Both the position numbers and the translations under genes were made by a program. The notes beneath the pieces are model-generated. The model was not told the DNA's origin. It searched no databases and was given only the letters and a program-made list of their open reading frames with translations. A stretch of 42,405 bases of DNA from an uncultured Gammaproteobacteria bacterium (lineage in GTDB: Bacteria; Pseudomonadota; Gammaproteobacteria; Pseudomonadales; Pseudohongiellaceae), in NCBI GenBank assembly GCA_913061515.1, contig CAJXSF010000026.1:1-42405 (forward strand), given 5' to 3'. Of this stretch, positions 16,738 to 26,700 are shown in pieces. Each line of letters begins with the position of its first letter. Positions within the stretch are counted from its first letter, which is position 1.

Positions 16738-17956
16738 AAGTATTGCTAGCTTATTACTTTCTTTGATTGTGGCGTCTATGCAATTGGCTCATGCCGAGAA
16801 CTGCGACGAACTTCAAAACCAGTTTGGTGAAGACGTCATTAGCGTGCATTGCGGTGGTGCGCCCAGCGCTGCTGTCGATGCCGACGGCCGTCTATGGGTG
16901 ACCTTTGTCCAAGACAAGCACGTCTATGTTGCTTACTCTGACGATCAAGGCTCGACATATTCGCAAGCTGTACGAGTAAATGATGAGCCAGAAGATGCTG
17001 AATTCAACGGTGAAAATCGTCCAAAGATTGTGCTCTCTTCGCGTGGCGATATTCTTCTATCCTGGACTACTAAAACGTCGTCGAATTTCACTGGTTTGAT
17101 TCGTTTTAGTCGTTCAGAAGATGGGGGTAAGCATTTCACTAAACCGCAAACGATTAATGATGATGGCTTACATACCGGGCATCGTTTCGATAGTTTGTAT
17201 CTTACCCAGTCTGGTAATTTGTATCTGACTTGGATAGACAAGCGAGATATGGAAGCTACTCTAGCACGCGATGAAAGCTATCCTGGCGCTGCGATCTATT
17301 ATGCGGTTTCGAAAGACTACGGGAAAACTTTCAGCGACAATTACCGTGTCTCACACAATAGCTGTGAATGTTGTCGAATAGCAGTGGCGCCACAGGGCAG
17401 CGACAATGTCGCAATACTTTGGCGACAAATCTATGACAGTCAGATTCGCGACCATGCCATTGCCGTTCTCAGCCCAGAAGGGCAAGTGAGTGGTATGGAT
17501 AGAGCGACCGTTGATGATTGGTATATTGATGCTTGTCCGCATCATGGGCCAAGTATGGTGTTAGCTCAAAACGATGATCAATATCATATGAGTTGGTTTA
17601 GTGCTGGGAATATTCATAAAGGGATTTACTACGCGCGTTATGATTTAGGCAGTGCTACTTCATCACATCTGCTAGAGGTCGATGCTACCCCAGGCGCCGG
17701 GCACCCGAGTTTGGCCATGCATGGGAGTGAGTTGAAGATGGTGTGGAAGGGCTTCAATGGCGTTCAAACGCAACTTAAGATTATGCGCTCCCATGATGAT
17801 GGCGAGACTTGGAGTGCAGCCGAAGATCTATACCTCAGTGATCAGGCTAGTGATCATCCGTTACTTATTAACACTGATCAGGGTGTGTATCTAAGTTGGT
17901 GGACTGCGCAGTATGGCTATATCTTTAAGGAGATTGCGAATGTTGAAGTTCGTTAA
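16727..17956 (+). CDS. Exported Asp-box (BNR) propeller protein with CxCC and CPHH motifs
   Basis: The ATG at 16727 gives a clean Sec signal peptide (residues 1-23, ending AHA) and 410 residues; 16712 is a less likely start. The mature part has four Asp-boxes: YSDDQGSTY, RSEDGGKHF, SKDYGKTF and SHDDGETW, marking a sialidase-type propeller. The sialidase N-terminal RIP motif and an arginine triad are not evident, so enzymatic sialidase activity is unlikely. Six cysteines stand out: Cys26, Cys42, Cys213, Cys215, Cys216 (NSCECCR) and Cys270 in DACPHHGPSM, with His272 and His273. This resembles a thiol/imidazole metal site or a redox centre. The gene overlaps both the receptor before it and the thioredoxin-like gene after it. 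Function is unknown; a periplasmic partner of the receptor is the best inference. Confidence 0.8.
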   Translation: MTSKSIASLLLSLIVASMQLAHAENCDELQNQFGEDVISVHCGGAPSAAVDADGRLWVTFVQDKHVYVAYSDDQGSTYSQAVRVNDEPEDAEFNGENRPKIVLSSRGDILLSWTTKTSSNFTGLIRFSRSEDGGKHFTKPQTINDDGLHTGHRFDSLYLTQSGNLYLTWIDKRDMEATLARDESYPGAAIYYAVSKDYGKTFSDNYRVSHNSCECCRIAVAPQGSDNVAILWRQIYDSQIRDHAIAVLSPEGQVSGMDRATVDDWYIDACPHHGPSMVLAQNDDQYHMSWFSAGNIHKGIYYARYDLGSATSSHLLEVDATPGAGHPSLAMHGSELKMVWKGFNGVQTQLKIMRSHDDGETWSAAEDLYLSDQASDHPLLINTDQGVYLSWWTAQYGYIFKEIANVEVR

Positions 17957-18422
17957 GGCTGCTTTTGCGGTAACAGCGTTGCTGAGTGTTGGGCAAGTAC
18001 ATGCGGACAATATCCAAGCGTTTGACAGTCAAAGCTTCGCGCAGATCAAAGAAGAGTTTGCTGGCAAGCCCTTTGTGCTTAGCCTTTGGTCTATTGATTG
18101 CGCTCCGTGCCGCGTTGAGCTCAAACTCTTAGGGGAGATAAAGCAGCAGCAGCCGGACTTCCCTTTGGTGGTCATCTCTACAGATCTTCTAGATGATCGT
18201 GAGGAGGCCCTAGATATTCTCGACAGCTATAATTTGGCCGAGTTTGAAAGCTGGATGTTTGCCGATGCCTTTGTCGAAAGGCTCCGTTTTAGTATCGACC
18301 CTCTTTGGCATGGTGAGTTACCACGCAGTTACTTCTTCGCCCATGACCACAGCTTTGAATCCCACAGTGGTGTATTAAGTGAACAGCAACTGGGGAAGTA
18401 CTTTCCACAGCTGCTTGAATAG
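17940..18422 (+). CDS. Exported TlpA-like thioredoxin-fold protein
   Basis: A 160-residue protein starting at ATG 17940, which has an ideal AAGGAG seven bases upstream inside the previous gene. A start at 17913 would spoil the signal peptide. Residues 1-22 form a Sec signal ending VHA. The thioredoxin fold carries the redox pair Cys54 and Cys57 in LWSIDCAPCRVELKLL, of TlpA/ResA type. The cis-proline region is GELPRSYFFAHDH. It overlaps the Asp-box gene by 17 bp, so the two proteins are probably made together. It may reduce the CxCC thiols of the Asp-box protein or handle a metal (inference). A strong terminator follows. Confidence 0.85.
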   Translation: MLKFVKAAFAVTALLSVGQVHADNIQAFDSQSFAQIKEEFAGKPFVLSLWSIDCAPCRVELKLLGEIKQQQPDFPLVVISTDLLDDREEALDILDSYNLAEFESWMFADAFVERLRFSIDPLWHGELPRSYFFAHDHSFESHSGVLSEQQLGKYFPQLLE

Positions 18423-18436
18423 TTTTTTTCCAGTTG

Positions 18437-18470
18437 AAAAAAGGGGGTCATGAAAAGCCCCTTTTTTTTT
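18437..18470. terminator. Strong bidirectional intrinsic terminator
   Basis: AAAAAAGGGG pairs with CCCCTTTTTT around a GTCATGAAAAG-type loop and runs into nine T residues. The left A-run supplies a U-tract on the minus strand, so the element also ends the convergent AI-2E-family transcript. It marks the end of the receptor operon. Confidence 0.9.
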
Positions 18471-18559
18471 GAGTTGACGGTCGCTTAATGGAAATCGTAA
18501 ACGAATCGAGCGTAAATCACACTCCCCATATGGTGCAATTTGATAGCGCAGCGCCCTCA

Positions 18560-19612
18560 TCAAGCCTTAGCATCGGTATTGATATCAGTAATAAAGATAT
18601 TCCAGAAGGCAAGAAAGACGGCCGCAATAAGCGGGCCAATCACGAAGCCGTTTATGCCAAACAAGGCGATGCCTCCCATGGTGGAAAAAAGCACAATGTA
18701 ATCAGGAAGCTTGGTGTCTCTCCCTACGAGGATAGGTCTTAAGACATTGTCTGCCAAGCCTATAATTAGGGCACCATATGCAAACAATATCGACGCTTGT
18801 AGCCATGCCCCGGTGCCGTAAAGATAGATCGCTACTGGGGCCCACACTAGTGCGGCGCCTACCGCAGGAATAAGCGATAAGAATGCCATCACTACAGCCC
18901 AAAGTACCGGGCCAGGAATATCGAGCAACCAGAATATGAGTCCGCCCAGTGCGCCTTGCACAACGGCCACTAGTAAGTTGCCCTTGATCGTGGCGCGCGT
19001 CACTTCGACGAATTTCTCAAACAACAAATGTTTGCGCGTTTCACTTAATGGGACGGCAGACTTCATCAGCCCTACCAGTTCCTCGCCGTCTCGCAACAAG
19101 AAAAATGTGAGGTAGAGCATCAACACCAGTTTGACAGTGAAGTTCAAAGTATTGCGACCAATGCTCAATGCTTGCTGGGCGATAAACTCGCCTATCCCTA
19201 AGGCAGAACTAGAAAGGTATTCGCGAATGCTGTTAGTGTCGGCGTTACTGCGCGCCATTAGCTCTGGTGCGAAAGGAATCGCCAGTACAATTTGATCGAT
19301 ATACTGTTCTGGTTGGATCTCCTGCGATTCAATGCTGCTATAAAGATTTGTCCCCTCTTGAATGAATGTCGAGAGCAAGGCCAGAGCTGGGATGATCACG
19401 ATCACCGAGCCTATGAATAAGGTGCTCAATGCTGTCAGAGAGTTACCGCTATTGAAGCGTTTTTGGATCTGATGTTGTAGTGGCGAGAAAATAACGGCCA
19501 CTACAACTGCCCAAAAAATTGCGCTCCAGAACGGTCGCAATATAAAGGCAAACAATAGAGTGACAATGCCAAGTAATACTAAGAAGCTACGTCTCTCTAG
19601 CATTTCTTTCAT
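18560..19612 (-). CDS. AI-2E/PerM family transporter
   Basis: A 350-residue membrane protein of the AI-2E transporter (UPF0118, PerM) family, with about eight hydrophobic segments in the family order. The conserved C-terminal region has LADNVLRPILVGRDTKLPD and GGIALFGINGFVIGPLIAA. The start at 19612 is preferred because AGGA lies eight bases upstream; the frame from 19660 would overlap the upstream permease. It follows the permease after 10 bp and is probably co-transcribed. The family includes ion/H+ antiporters and exporters, and the name does not prove autoinducer transport. No quorum-sensing genes are nearby. Confidence 0.87.
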   Translation of the reverse strand: MKEMLERRSFLVLLGIVTLLFAFILRPFWSAIFWAVVVAVIFSPLQHQIQKRFNSGNSLTALSTLFIGSVIVIIPALALLSTFIQEGTNLYSSIESQEIQPEQYIDQIVLAIPFAPELMARSNADTNSIREYLSSSALGIGEFIAQQALSIGRNTLNFTVKLVLMLYLTFFLLRDGEELVGLMKSAVPLSETRKHLLFEKFVEVTRATIKGNLLVAVVQGALGGLIFWLLDIPGPVLWAVVMAFLSLIPAVGAALVWAPVAIYLYGTGAWLQASILFAYGALIIGLADNVLRPILVGRDTKLPDYIVLFSTMGGIALFGINGFVIGPLIAAVFLAFWNIFITDINTDAKA

Positions 19613-19622
19613 TGGGCTAATC

Positions 19623-21203
19623 CTATTGTTTGTGATGGAGCATGCGAATAATTTCGACAATCCTAGGTGGCTGCCCAGTGCGTAATACGCCCTGTCGGAA
19701 AATCTTTCCAGAAAGCCACAAAACCAATGCGATGCTAAGCAGAAGTACGATTGTGGTGCCTACTAGGTCGATCGTTGGCGGTTGCGCTGCTGCCCTGTTC
19801 ATCATGGTGAAGGGAGTAAATAAAGGAATCCAGGACATTATGCGGGCAATTGGGCCATTGGGGTCTTGGGCAATAAATGTCATGGTAATTAAAGGCACAA
19901 TTAAGATCATCATCATCGGCATCATCAAGCTTTGTGCTTCCTTGAGTGTATTACAGAGGCTCCCAATGGCTAAGAAAATGCCTGCATAAAGTGCGTATCC
20001 GGCAAGGAAGTAAAAGATAAAATAGGGAATAAGGTCAGAAGAAAGTAATACATTAAAAAATTGGCTCAATAGTTGCGTTTCTGTGCCTGGGTAAAGCCCG
20101 ATGAATAAGAAAAACGATAGTAGCCATGCTGCGATAGTGGTGATACCACTCAAGCCAATGCCAAATAATTTCCCCATCATCAGCTCTAAAGGGGTAACTG
20201 AGGCGAGCAGAACCTCGATAATACGGTTAGACTTTTCTTCGATCGTATTGCTCAGCAAATATTGCACGCTTTGCATGAGAGAGATGAACATCAAATAAAC
20301 AAAGCCAACTGGCGCCCACTGCCGGAAGGTGTCGGCAACACTGACGGCCTCTTGCCCTTCGTCTTTGCGTGGGTCTAAGCGATTAATCGGCATGCGAGTG
20401 CGTTGCACGCTGCGAACAACATCGACGTCAATTCCTCTTTGAGAGAACTCGGTGTTACGAATGCTGCTGTTAATGCTTCGCTCAATGGCATTGGGTAGTC
20501 GCGTATCGGTCAAGTTGCTTGCCCAATACTGTATGCCTGCTCCTGTGTTAGAGGGCATAGGCGTAGGGCTAGGTCGAATGATGGCGTCATTGACTTCGGC
20601 AGGAATTAATATTAGGGCAAATAGGGGACCACTTTGGCCTTGCGCTTCGATCTGTTGCTCGCCCGTTAGCCAAGGTCGTAATTGTTCAAGCAATTGCTCT
20701 GGCGTTGCCTGTGGATCAACGCCCTGGGGTAGTGATGCTTGCACGAACAACTCTCGCGGAGGAATAAACTCAGGCGCGTCCTCGCGCAAATAAGGGCTGG
20801 CCAGGGCTAAGGCAAAATCTAAACCTCCACTTTCTAACCACTGATCTAGCGCGGCTACCTCATCTGCACCCACATCATCAATCAATTGATCGATTTGGTT
20901 GTTGGCAGTGGCTACGGTTTGTTCTGGATTACTTTCTCGGCGATTCTCAATAACATAATTGACGAATTCTTGAAGGATACGTCGTTGATGCTCTTGGCGA
21001 ATACCGCTTTGCACGGCTTCGCTATATTGACCAGTTTGATCAATCAATAAATAGTGGCGTGTGGGTGTGGAATCGGCCAGTAAGGTCTGAAAAAAGAACA
21101 CACCAACTAATATAAGGGGAAATAACAAGATGCCGGCCCAGAAGCCCTTGGTTTTCACGTTCTCGGCATATTCGCGTAGTGCAATCAAAAGGATCATTCT
21201 CAT
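19623..21203 (-). CDS. ABC-2 type exporter permease (NatB-like)
   Basis: A 526-residue permease. One membrane helix (about 23-43) is followed by a large extracytoplasmic domain (about 45-295) and then five or so helices in the C-terminal half. This is the ABC-2/NatB layout. IALREYAENVKTKGFW at the N-terminus and LLSNTIEEKSNRIIEVLLASVTP before the helix bundle are typical family landmarks. Its start overlaps the ATPase stop by four bases, so the two are subunits of one exporter. NatAB of Bacillus exports sodium, but the substrate of proteobacterial members is generally unknown. Confidence 0.9.
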   Translation of the reverse strand: MRMILLIALREYAENVKTKGFWAGILLFPLILVGVFFFQTLLADSTPTRHYLLIDQTGQYSEAVQSGIRQEHQRRILQEFVNYVIENRRESNPEQTVATANNQIDQLIDDVGADEVAALDQWLESGGLDFALALASPYLREDAPEFIPPRELFVQASLPQGVDPQATPEQLLEQLRPWLTGEQQIEAQGQSGPLFALILIPAEVNDAIIRPSPTPMPSNTGAGIQYWASNLTDTRLPNAIERSINSSIRNTEFSQRGIDVDVVRSVQRTRMPINRLDPRKDEGQEAVSVADTFRQWAPVGFVYLMFISLMQSVQYLLSNTIEEKSNRIIEVLLASVTPLELMMGKLFGIGLSGITTIAAWLLSFFLFIGLYPGTETQLLSQFFNVLLSSDLIPYFIFYFLAGYALYAGIFLAIGSLCNTLKEAQSLMMPMMMILIVPLITMTFIAQDPNGPIARIMSWIPLFTPFTMMNRAAAQPPTIDLVGTTIVLLLSIALVLWLSGKIFRQGVLRTGQPPRIVEIIRMLHHKQ

Positions 21204-22153
21204 CGCAGCTGATGCTCCTTCGCGTCACTTCCTACAAGATGAACAAATACGTCGTGCAAGCTAGGCTGGGTGTGGTCAAAGCGCGTGAGAGGAATGCCAG
21301 CGTTGAGGCAGCACTGCAAAATAGACTGCGGGTCTGTGTGTTCTTTTATGAGTATTTCCCAGTGGCGCAATGATTGGGGTTTCTTGCCGCTTTCGGGTAG
21401 CACTTCTTTGACGCCCACAATACTTGAGCTGTCTAGGGCAGGGCGAATGTCCCCCGCGCACTCGAGTATAACCCGACGAGGAATTATGGCGTGAGCGTCT
21501 GCTAAGGTGCCATCAAACACCTTCTGTCCTTTGGTGATCAACAGCATGCGATCGCAGAGCCTTTCGGCATGTTGCATGATGTGAGTCGAGAAAATCACGG
21601 TTTGGCCTGCTTGTGCCATGTCGTGAATAAGTTGTTCAAGCACTTCTTGGTTTACTGGGTCTAGGCCCGAGAACGGCTCGTCTAAGATCACTAGCTCTGG
21701 TCGATGCGCCACCGCCGAGAGGACTTGCACTTTTTGCCCCATGCCTTTGGATAGCGACTCAACCTTTGCTTCTGCGTAGTCCTTTAAACCGTAGCGTTCG
21801 AGAAGTTCAAAGGCGCGCAACTTTGCTTCCTTATTGCTCATCCCTTTGAGAGTGGCGAAGTAAGCGATAATGGCCCATACCCGCATTTTTTTATACAGGC
21901 CCTTCTCTTCAGGCAGATAACCAATGCGGTGGCGCACATTAAGCGCGCAGGGTTCACCCAAAATGCGAATACTACCTGCATCAGGTTTGAGAATATCGAG
22001 AATCATGCGGATGGTGGTGGTTTTGCCTGCGCCGTTTGGCCCAAGAAATCCATAGATGCTGCCAGCAGGAATGCTGAAGCTAATATCGTCTACAGCAGTG
22101 AAAGTGCCGTATCGTTTACTGACATTGTTTAATTCCAACACATGCTCTGGCAT
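21200..22153 (-). CDS. ABC exporter ATPase (NatA-like)
   Basis: A 317-residue nucleotide-binding subunit that powers the neighbouring permease. Walker A is GPNGAGKTTT (residues 38-47), the signature is the NatA-type LSKGMGQKVQ, and Walker B is LVILDEPFSGLDP. A C-terminal domain (about 220-310) follows the ATPase core, as in NatA and related DrrA-type proteins. Translation is probably coupled to the permease by the four-base overlap. The gene has its own upstream gap of 82 bp after gltD, holding a perfect long hairpin. Confidence 0.93.
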   Translation of the reverse strand: MPEHVLELNNVSKRYGTFTAVDDISFSIPAGSIYGFLGPNGAGKTTTIRMILDILKPDAGSIRILGEPCALNVRHRIGYLPEEKGLYKKMRVWAIIAYFATLKGMSNKEAKLRAFELLERYGLKDYAEAKVESLSKGMGQKVQVLSAVAHRPELVILDEPFSGLDPVNQEVLEQLIHDMAQAGQTVIFSTHIMQHAERLCDRMLLITKGQKVFDGTLADAHAIIPRRVILECAGDIRPALDSSSIVGVKEVLPESGKKPQSLRHWEILIKEHTDPQSILQCCLNAGIPLTRFDHTQPSLHDVFVHLVGSDAKEHQLR

Positions 22154-22192
22154 TGCGGGTTCCTGTGCGAAAGCCTAGCGCTGGAGGAAGTA

Positions 22193-22227
22193 TTAGCCTC
22201 AGCTTCCTATTTTGAAGCTGAGGCTAA
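22193..22227. repeat. Perfect 14-bp inverted repeat downstream of gltD
   Basis: TTAGCCTCAGCTTC and its exact complement flank a seven-base loop, CTATTTT. It stands between the gltD stop and the ABC ATPase start on the same strand. No real U-tract follows in either direction, so it may act as an RNA-stabilising or processing hairpin, or as a terminator of an unusual kind. Confidence 0.65.
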
Positions 22228-22235
22228 ACAAGAGA

Positions 22236-23669
22236 TCACTTCAAAAACTTATTAATCTCTTCGGCTACCAAGCGGCCTTCGTCAATTGCGCGTACTACAA
22301 GCGATTGTCCACGACGACAGTCACCGGCCGCAAACACTTTCGGATTGCTTGTGATAAATGACTTGTACTGTGCCTTGTAGTTAGAGCGTTGGTCTAGCTC
22401 CAAACCTAGTGGCTCGGCTACATAGGCTTCTGGTCCGAGAAAGCCCATAGATAGAAGAATCAAGTCGGCTTCCCAGAACTTAATGGTGCCAGGGATCTCT
22501 TGAAACTTATTATCGACCTCAACAGTATTGATGCCTAGCAATTTACCATTGGCATCGCGAACGAATTCTTTGCCAGAGATCGAATAAGTGCGTGGATCAG
22601 TGCCGAAGCGATGTTGAGCTTCGATGTGACCATAATCTTCACGGTAGATCTTTGGCCAAAGAGGCCAGGGGTTGTCCGCAGCGCGATCGATAGGTGGGCG
22701 AGACATGATTTCAAAGTTAACTAAAGACTTACAGCCATGACGCAAAGATGTAGCGATACAGTCTGTCCCTGTGTCGCCGCCACCGATCACGATGACGTTC
22801 TTGTCTTTAGCGCTAATGTAATTGCCGTCTTCGAGGTTTGAATCTAGCAAGCTGCGCGTATTCGCTGTTAGAAAATTCATTGCGAAATAGACGCCATCGC
22901 CTTCGCGATTGGTGATTTTAAGATCACGCGGATTAGTGGCGCCTGTGGCTAAACATAAAGCATCGACATCCGCGAGCAAGGTGTCGACGTCGATGGCGTT
23001 TTCGCCCTTGCCACCGATATCGGCATTGACGACAAATTTAACACCTTCATCGCGGAGCAATTGGACGCGACGATTAACGACATCTTTCTCGAGCTTCATG
23101 TTTGGAATGCCGTACATCAGCAAACCGCCGATGCGATCTTCGCGCTCATACACTGTCACATCGTGTCCGGATTGATTCAGTTGAGCTGCTGCCGCAAGTC
23201 CCGCAGGGCCTGAGCCAACAACTGCAACTTTTTTGCCAGTGCGCACGCTAGGCGTGACCGGCACAACCCAGCCGTTTTCGAACCCTTTGTCGATAATGGC
23301 ATTTTCAATGTTCTTAATGGTGACAGCTGGCTCGTTGATGCCAAGTACGCATGAGCCTTCACAAGGAGCGGGGCATACGCGACCGGTGAACTCAGGGAAG
23401 TTGTTGGTCTTATGAAGGCGGTTAAGCGCCTCTTCCCAACGTCCCTTATAAACGAGATCGTTCCATTCAGGTATCAAGTTGTACACTGGGCAACCTTCGC
23501 CTGACTGGCAAAAAGGGACACCACAGTCCATACAACGAGCGCCTTGAGTGCTCAGGTGTTTTTCATCGTGCTCGGTATAAATTTCTTTATAGTCGAGTAG
23601 ACGTTCTTCTGGAGCGCGATAAGGTTCAGCGCGTCGTTCGAATTCTTTAAAGCCAGTAATTTTGCCCAT
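22236..23669 (-). CDS. gltD: Glutamate synthase (NADPH) small subunit
   Basis: GltD oxidises NADPH on FAD and passes electrons through its [4Fe-4S] clusters to GltB. The start at 23669 ([13 protein letters not shown], 477 residues) matches the family; four extra residues from 23681 are unlikely. Cluster cysteines appear in [15 protein letters not shown] and [12 protein letters not shown]. The FAD-binding motif is [17 protein letters not shown] and the NADPH site contains [13 protein letters not shown]. It follows gltB after about 73 bp that carry a small stable hairpin, giving the usual gltB-gltD order. Confidence 0.97.
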   Translation of the reverse strand: MGKITGFKEFERRAEPYRAPEERLLDYKEIYTEHDEKHLSTQGARCMDCGVPFCQSGEGCPVYNLIPEWNDLVYKGRWEEALNRLHKTNNFPEFTGRVCPAPCEGSCVLGINEPAVTIKNIENAIIDKGFENGWVVPVTPSVRTGKKVAVVGSGPAGLAAAAQLNQSGHDVTVYEREDRIGGLLMYGIPNMKLEKDVVNRRVQLLRDEGVKFVVNADIGGKGENAIDVDTLLADVDALCLATGATNPRDLKITNREGDGVYFAMNFLTANTRSLLDSNLEDGNYISAKDKNVIVIGGGDTGTDCIATSLRHGCKSLVNFEIMSRPPIDRAADNPWPLWPKIYREDYGHIEAQHRFGTDPRTYSISGKEFVRDANGKLLGINTVEVDNKFQEIPGTIKFWEADLILLSMGFLGPEAYVAEPLGLELDQRSNYKAQYKSFITSNPKVFAAGDCRRGQSLVVRAIDEGRLVAEEINKFLK

Positions 23670-23723
23670 CAGTAGATCCAATTATTCAAGTATTCTTTGG
23701 TTTTCTGCATCTCGGTGCTCACA

Positions 23724-23739
23724 CCTGCCCGAAGGCAGG
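23724..23739 (-). repeat. UUCG-tetraloop hairpin between gltB and gltD
   Basis: On the transcribed (minus) strand CCTGCC-TTCG-GGCAGG forms a six-pair stem closed by C(UUCG)G, one of the most stable RNA tetraloops. No U-tract follows. It probably protects the upstream gltB message end or tunes the gltB:gltD ratio. Confidence 0.6.
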
Positions 23740-23742
23740 CGT

Positions 23743-26700
23743 TTATACTGTGAGAGCCTGCTCTTCTTGTCGGTTAGCGCGCTCTAACAACACGCGCTTG
23801 TAGTCAATCGGCATCACTTTCACAAACTGTGACACGCTTGCTTCCCAGTTCTCTAGGATATCGCGCGCCACAGTCGAGTCAGTGTACTCAAGATGCTTGC
23901 TGATCATTGCTTTTAGCTCGTTAATGTCGGCGTCATCAACAAGGTCTTCAAGCTCATATGTCTCTGTGTTGCATTGCTTGCTAAAGTCTTTGTCTTTGTC
24001 CCACACATAAGCAACCCCGCCACTCATGCCTGCGCCAAAGTTGCGACCTGTCTTACCAAGAATCGCAACGCGTCCGCCAGTCATGTATTCGCAGCCGTGA
24101 TCGCCAATGCCTTCGACAACCGCCGTTGCACCACTGTTACGAACAGCGAAGCGTTCTGCAGCAATGCCGCGGAAATACGCTTCACCGCTCGTGGCGCCGT
24201 ATAGGTTAACGTTGCCGGCAATGATGTTTTCTTCCGCTTTAAACGTACTGTTCTTCGGTGGATAGATCACGATCTTGCCGCCAGAAAGCCCTTTACCAAC
24301 GTAGTCGTTGGCATCGCCTTCCACTGTGATTGTAATACCCTTGGCAAGCCATGCTCCCAAACTCTGCCCGGCTGAACCGTGGAGTTTGATGTTGATGGTG
24401 TCCTCTGGAAGCATATCTGCCTTCCAGCGACGCGCCACTTCTCCTGACAGCATCGTTCCAACTACTCGGTTGATATTGATGACTGGCAGTTCGATATTGA
24501 CCTTTGTTCCGTTTTCGATTGCATCACGTGCCAGATCGATAATCTGATTATCGAGTGCTTTGTCCAATCCGTGGTCTTGCTCGATCGTCTGGTGCACTTG
24601 TGTGCCTTCAAAGATGATGCGTGCCGGCGCTAGGATCGAAGTAAGGTCAAGCCCGCTCGCCTTCCAATGGTTAATTGCGTCTTTAGTGTTTAGAAGGTCT
24701 ACACGTCCGACCATTTCTGTCACTGTGCGAATGCCAAGTTCGGCCATGATCTCACGCATCTCTTCGGCCACCATGAACAAATAGTTCACCACGTGTTCTG
24801 GTTTGCCTTTGAACTTCTTACGCAGTTCAGGGTCTTGCGTCGCAATACCGACTGGGCAAGTATTCAAGTGACACTTGCGCATCATGATACAGCCAAGGGT
24901 GATCAATGGCGCCGTAGCAAAGCCGAACTCTTCAGCCCCTAGCAAGGCGGCAATCGCAACGTCACGGCCAGTTTTTAGTTGTCCGTCTGTTTGCAATACC
25001 ACGCGTGAGCGCAAGTTGTTCATCACCAAGGTCTGGTGCGTTTCAGCCAAACCGAGTTCCCAAGGCAGGCCGGCATGTTTGATCGAGGTAAGCGGTGATG
25101 CCCCTGTGCCGCCATCGTGGCCGGCAATTACCAGGTGATCTGTCTTCGCTTTAGTAACACCTGCCGCAATGGTGCCGACACCGATCTCTGATACTAGCTT
25201 AACGCTGATACGTGCATGTCGATTCGCATTCTTAAGATCGTGAATCAGCTGCGCGATATCCTCGATCGAGTAAATATCGTGGTGTGGCGGTGGGCTAATA
25301 AGGCCAACGCCAGGCGTCGAGTGACGGATCTTCGCGATGTAATCATCCACTTTACCGCCAGGAAGCTCGCCGCCTTCACCAGGCTTAGCGCCTTGAGCAA
25401 TTTTAATTTGCAGCTCGTCTGCATTGCTCAGATACCAAATAGTGACACCGAAACGACCAGAAGCGATCTGCTTAATTGCCGAACGCTTGGAGTCTCCGTT
25501 AGCCATAGGCACGAAGCGAATTGGGTCTTCACCGCCCTCACCTGTATTGGACTTGCCGCCCATACGGTTCATGGCGATCGCGAGAGACTCGTGGGACTCG
25601 GAGGAGATTGAGCCTAGGCTCATCGCGCCTGTGGCAAAACGCTTCACGATTTCACTTGCAGGCTCTACTTCATCAAGCGGGATCGCAGTAGTTTGGTCAG
25701 TTCTAAACGCCATCAAACCGCGCAATGTGCAGTTACGAGTCGTTTGCTCATTGGTGTGCTTAGAGAACGCGGCATAGGCCTCAGAGCTATTATTGCGCGC
25801 TGCGTTTTGCAGGTTCGCAATACTCGTTGGATCCCACATGTGCCCGTCACCGCCATTGCGCCAGTGGAAATCACCAGGGTTGTTCAATACGGGCAGGCTA
25901 TTGCCGTTTTCTGGGAAGCCTAGACGGTGGCGACGTTCTGTTTCTTCGATAAGCGTGGCGAAATTAACGCCTTGCACGCGGCTCGCTGTGCCCACAAAGC
26001 AGCGTTGAATGATTTCGCTAGCCAAGCCGACTGCTTCGAAAATTTGCGCACCTTTATAGGATTGCAAAGTCGAAATGCCCATTTTAGCCATTACTTTCAG
26101 CATGCCTTTCGCGACGGCTTTCTTATAGGCATACACGAGGCTGTCTTCTGTATCGAATTGTGTGCCTAGCAAGCCATCGTTGCGGGCTTGCCATAGGGCT
26201 TCAAAGGCAAGGTAAGGGTTGATGGCGTCTGCGCCATAGCCCGTTAGCAAGCAGAAATGATGTACTTCGCGTGCCTCGCCTGTCTCGATTATTATGCCAA
26301 TGCGTGAACGCTGATGCTTGGCAACAAGGTGGTGATGCACCGCGCCACAGGCGATTAACGCGCTTATTGGGATGCGGGTCTTGCTAATTGCACGGTCAGA
26401 TAGCACTACAAACGAATAACCCTCGGCAATCGCTGCTTCTGCTTCTGTACAAATGCGCGCTAGCGCAGCGTGGAAGCCGTTCTCTTCGCCGCAATCATAA
26501 GTGATATCGAGAACCTTGGAGCGCATGCCGCGATGGTCCATGTTGCGGATATCGGACATCTCTTTGCTAGAAAGAATTGGGTGCTCGAGGCTTAGGCGGT
26601 GTGCTTGCTCTTCCGTGGTCTCTAACAAGTTGCCTTCAGGCCCAATGAAGCACTCGATCGACATCACCACTTCTTCGCGAATTGAGTCGATTGGCGGGTT

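Noticed and set aside
16727..17956. Annotation as an active sialidase
   Set aside because: Asp-boxes only indicate the propeller fold; the RIP motif and arginine triad of sialidases are not evident, and no sialic acid genes are nearby.
18560..19612. Quorum-sensing autoinducer-2 exporter
   Set aside because: The family name is historical; no luxS or lsr genes are nearby and the family has other transport roles.
25216..25611. Several open frames on the plus strand within gltB
   Set aside because: They lie antisense to conserved glutamate synthase sequence and have the Arg/Ser-rich composition of shadow frames.
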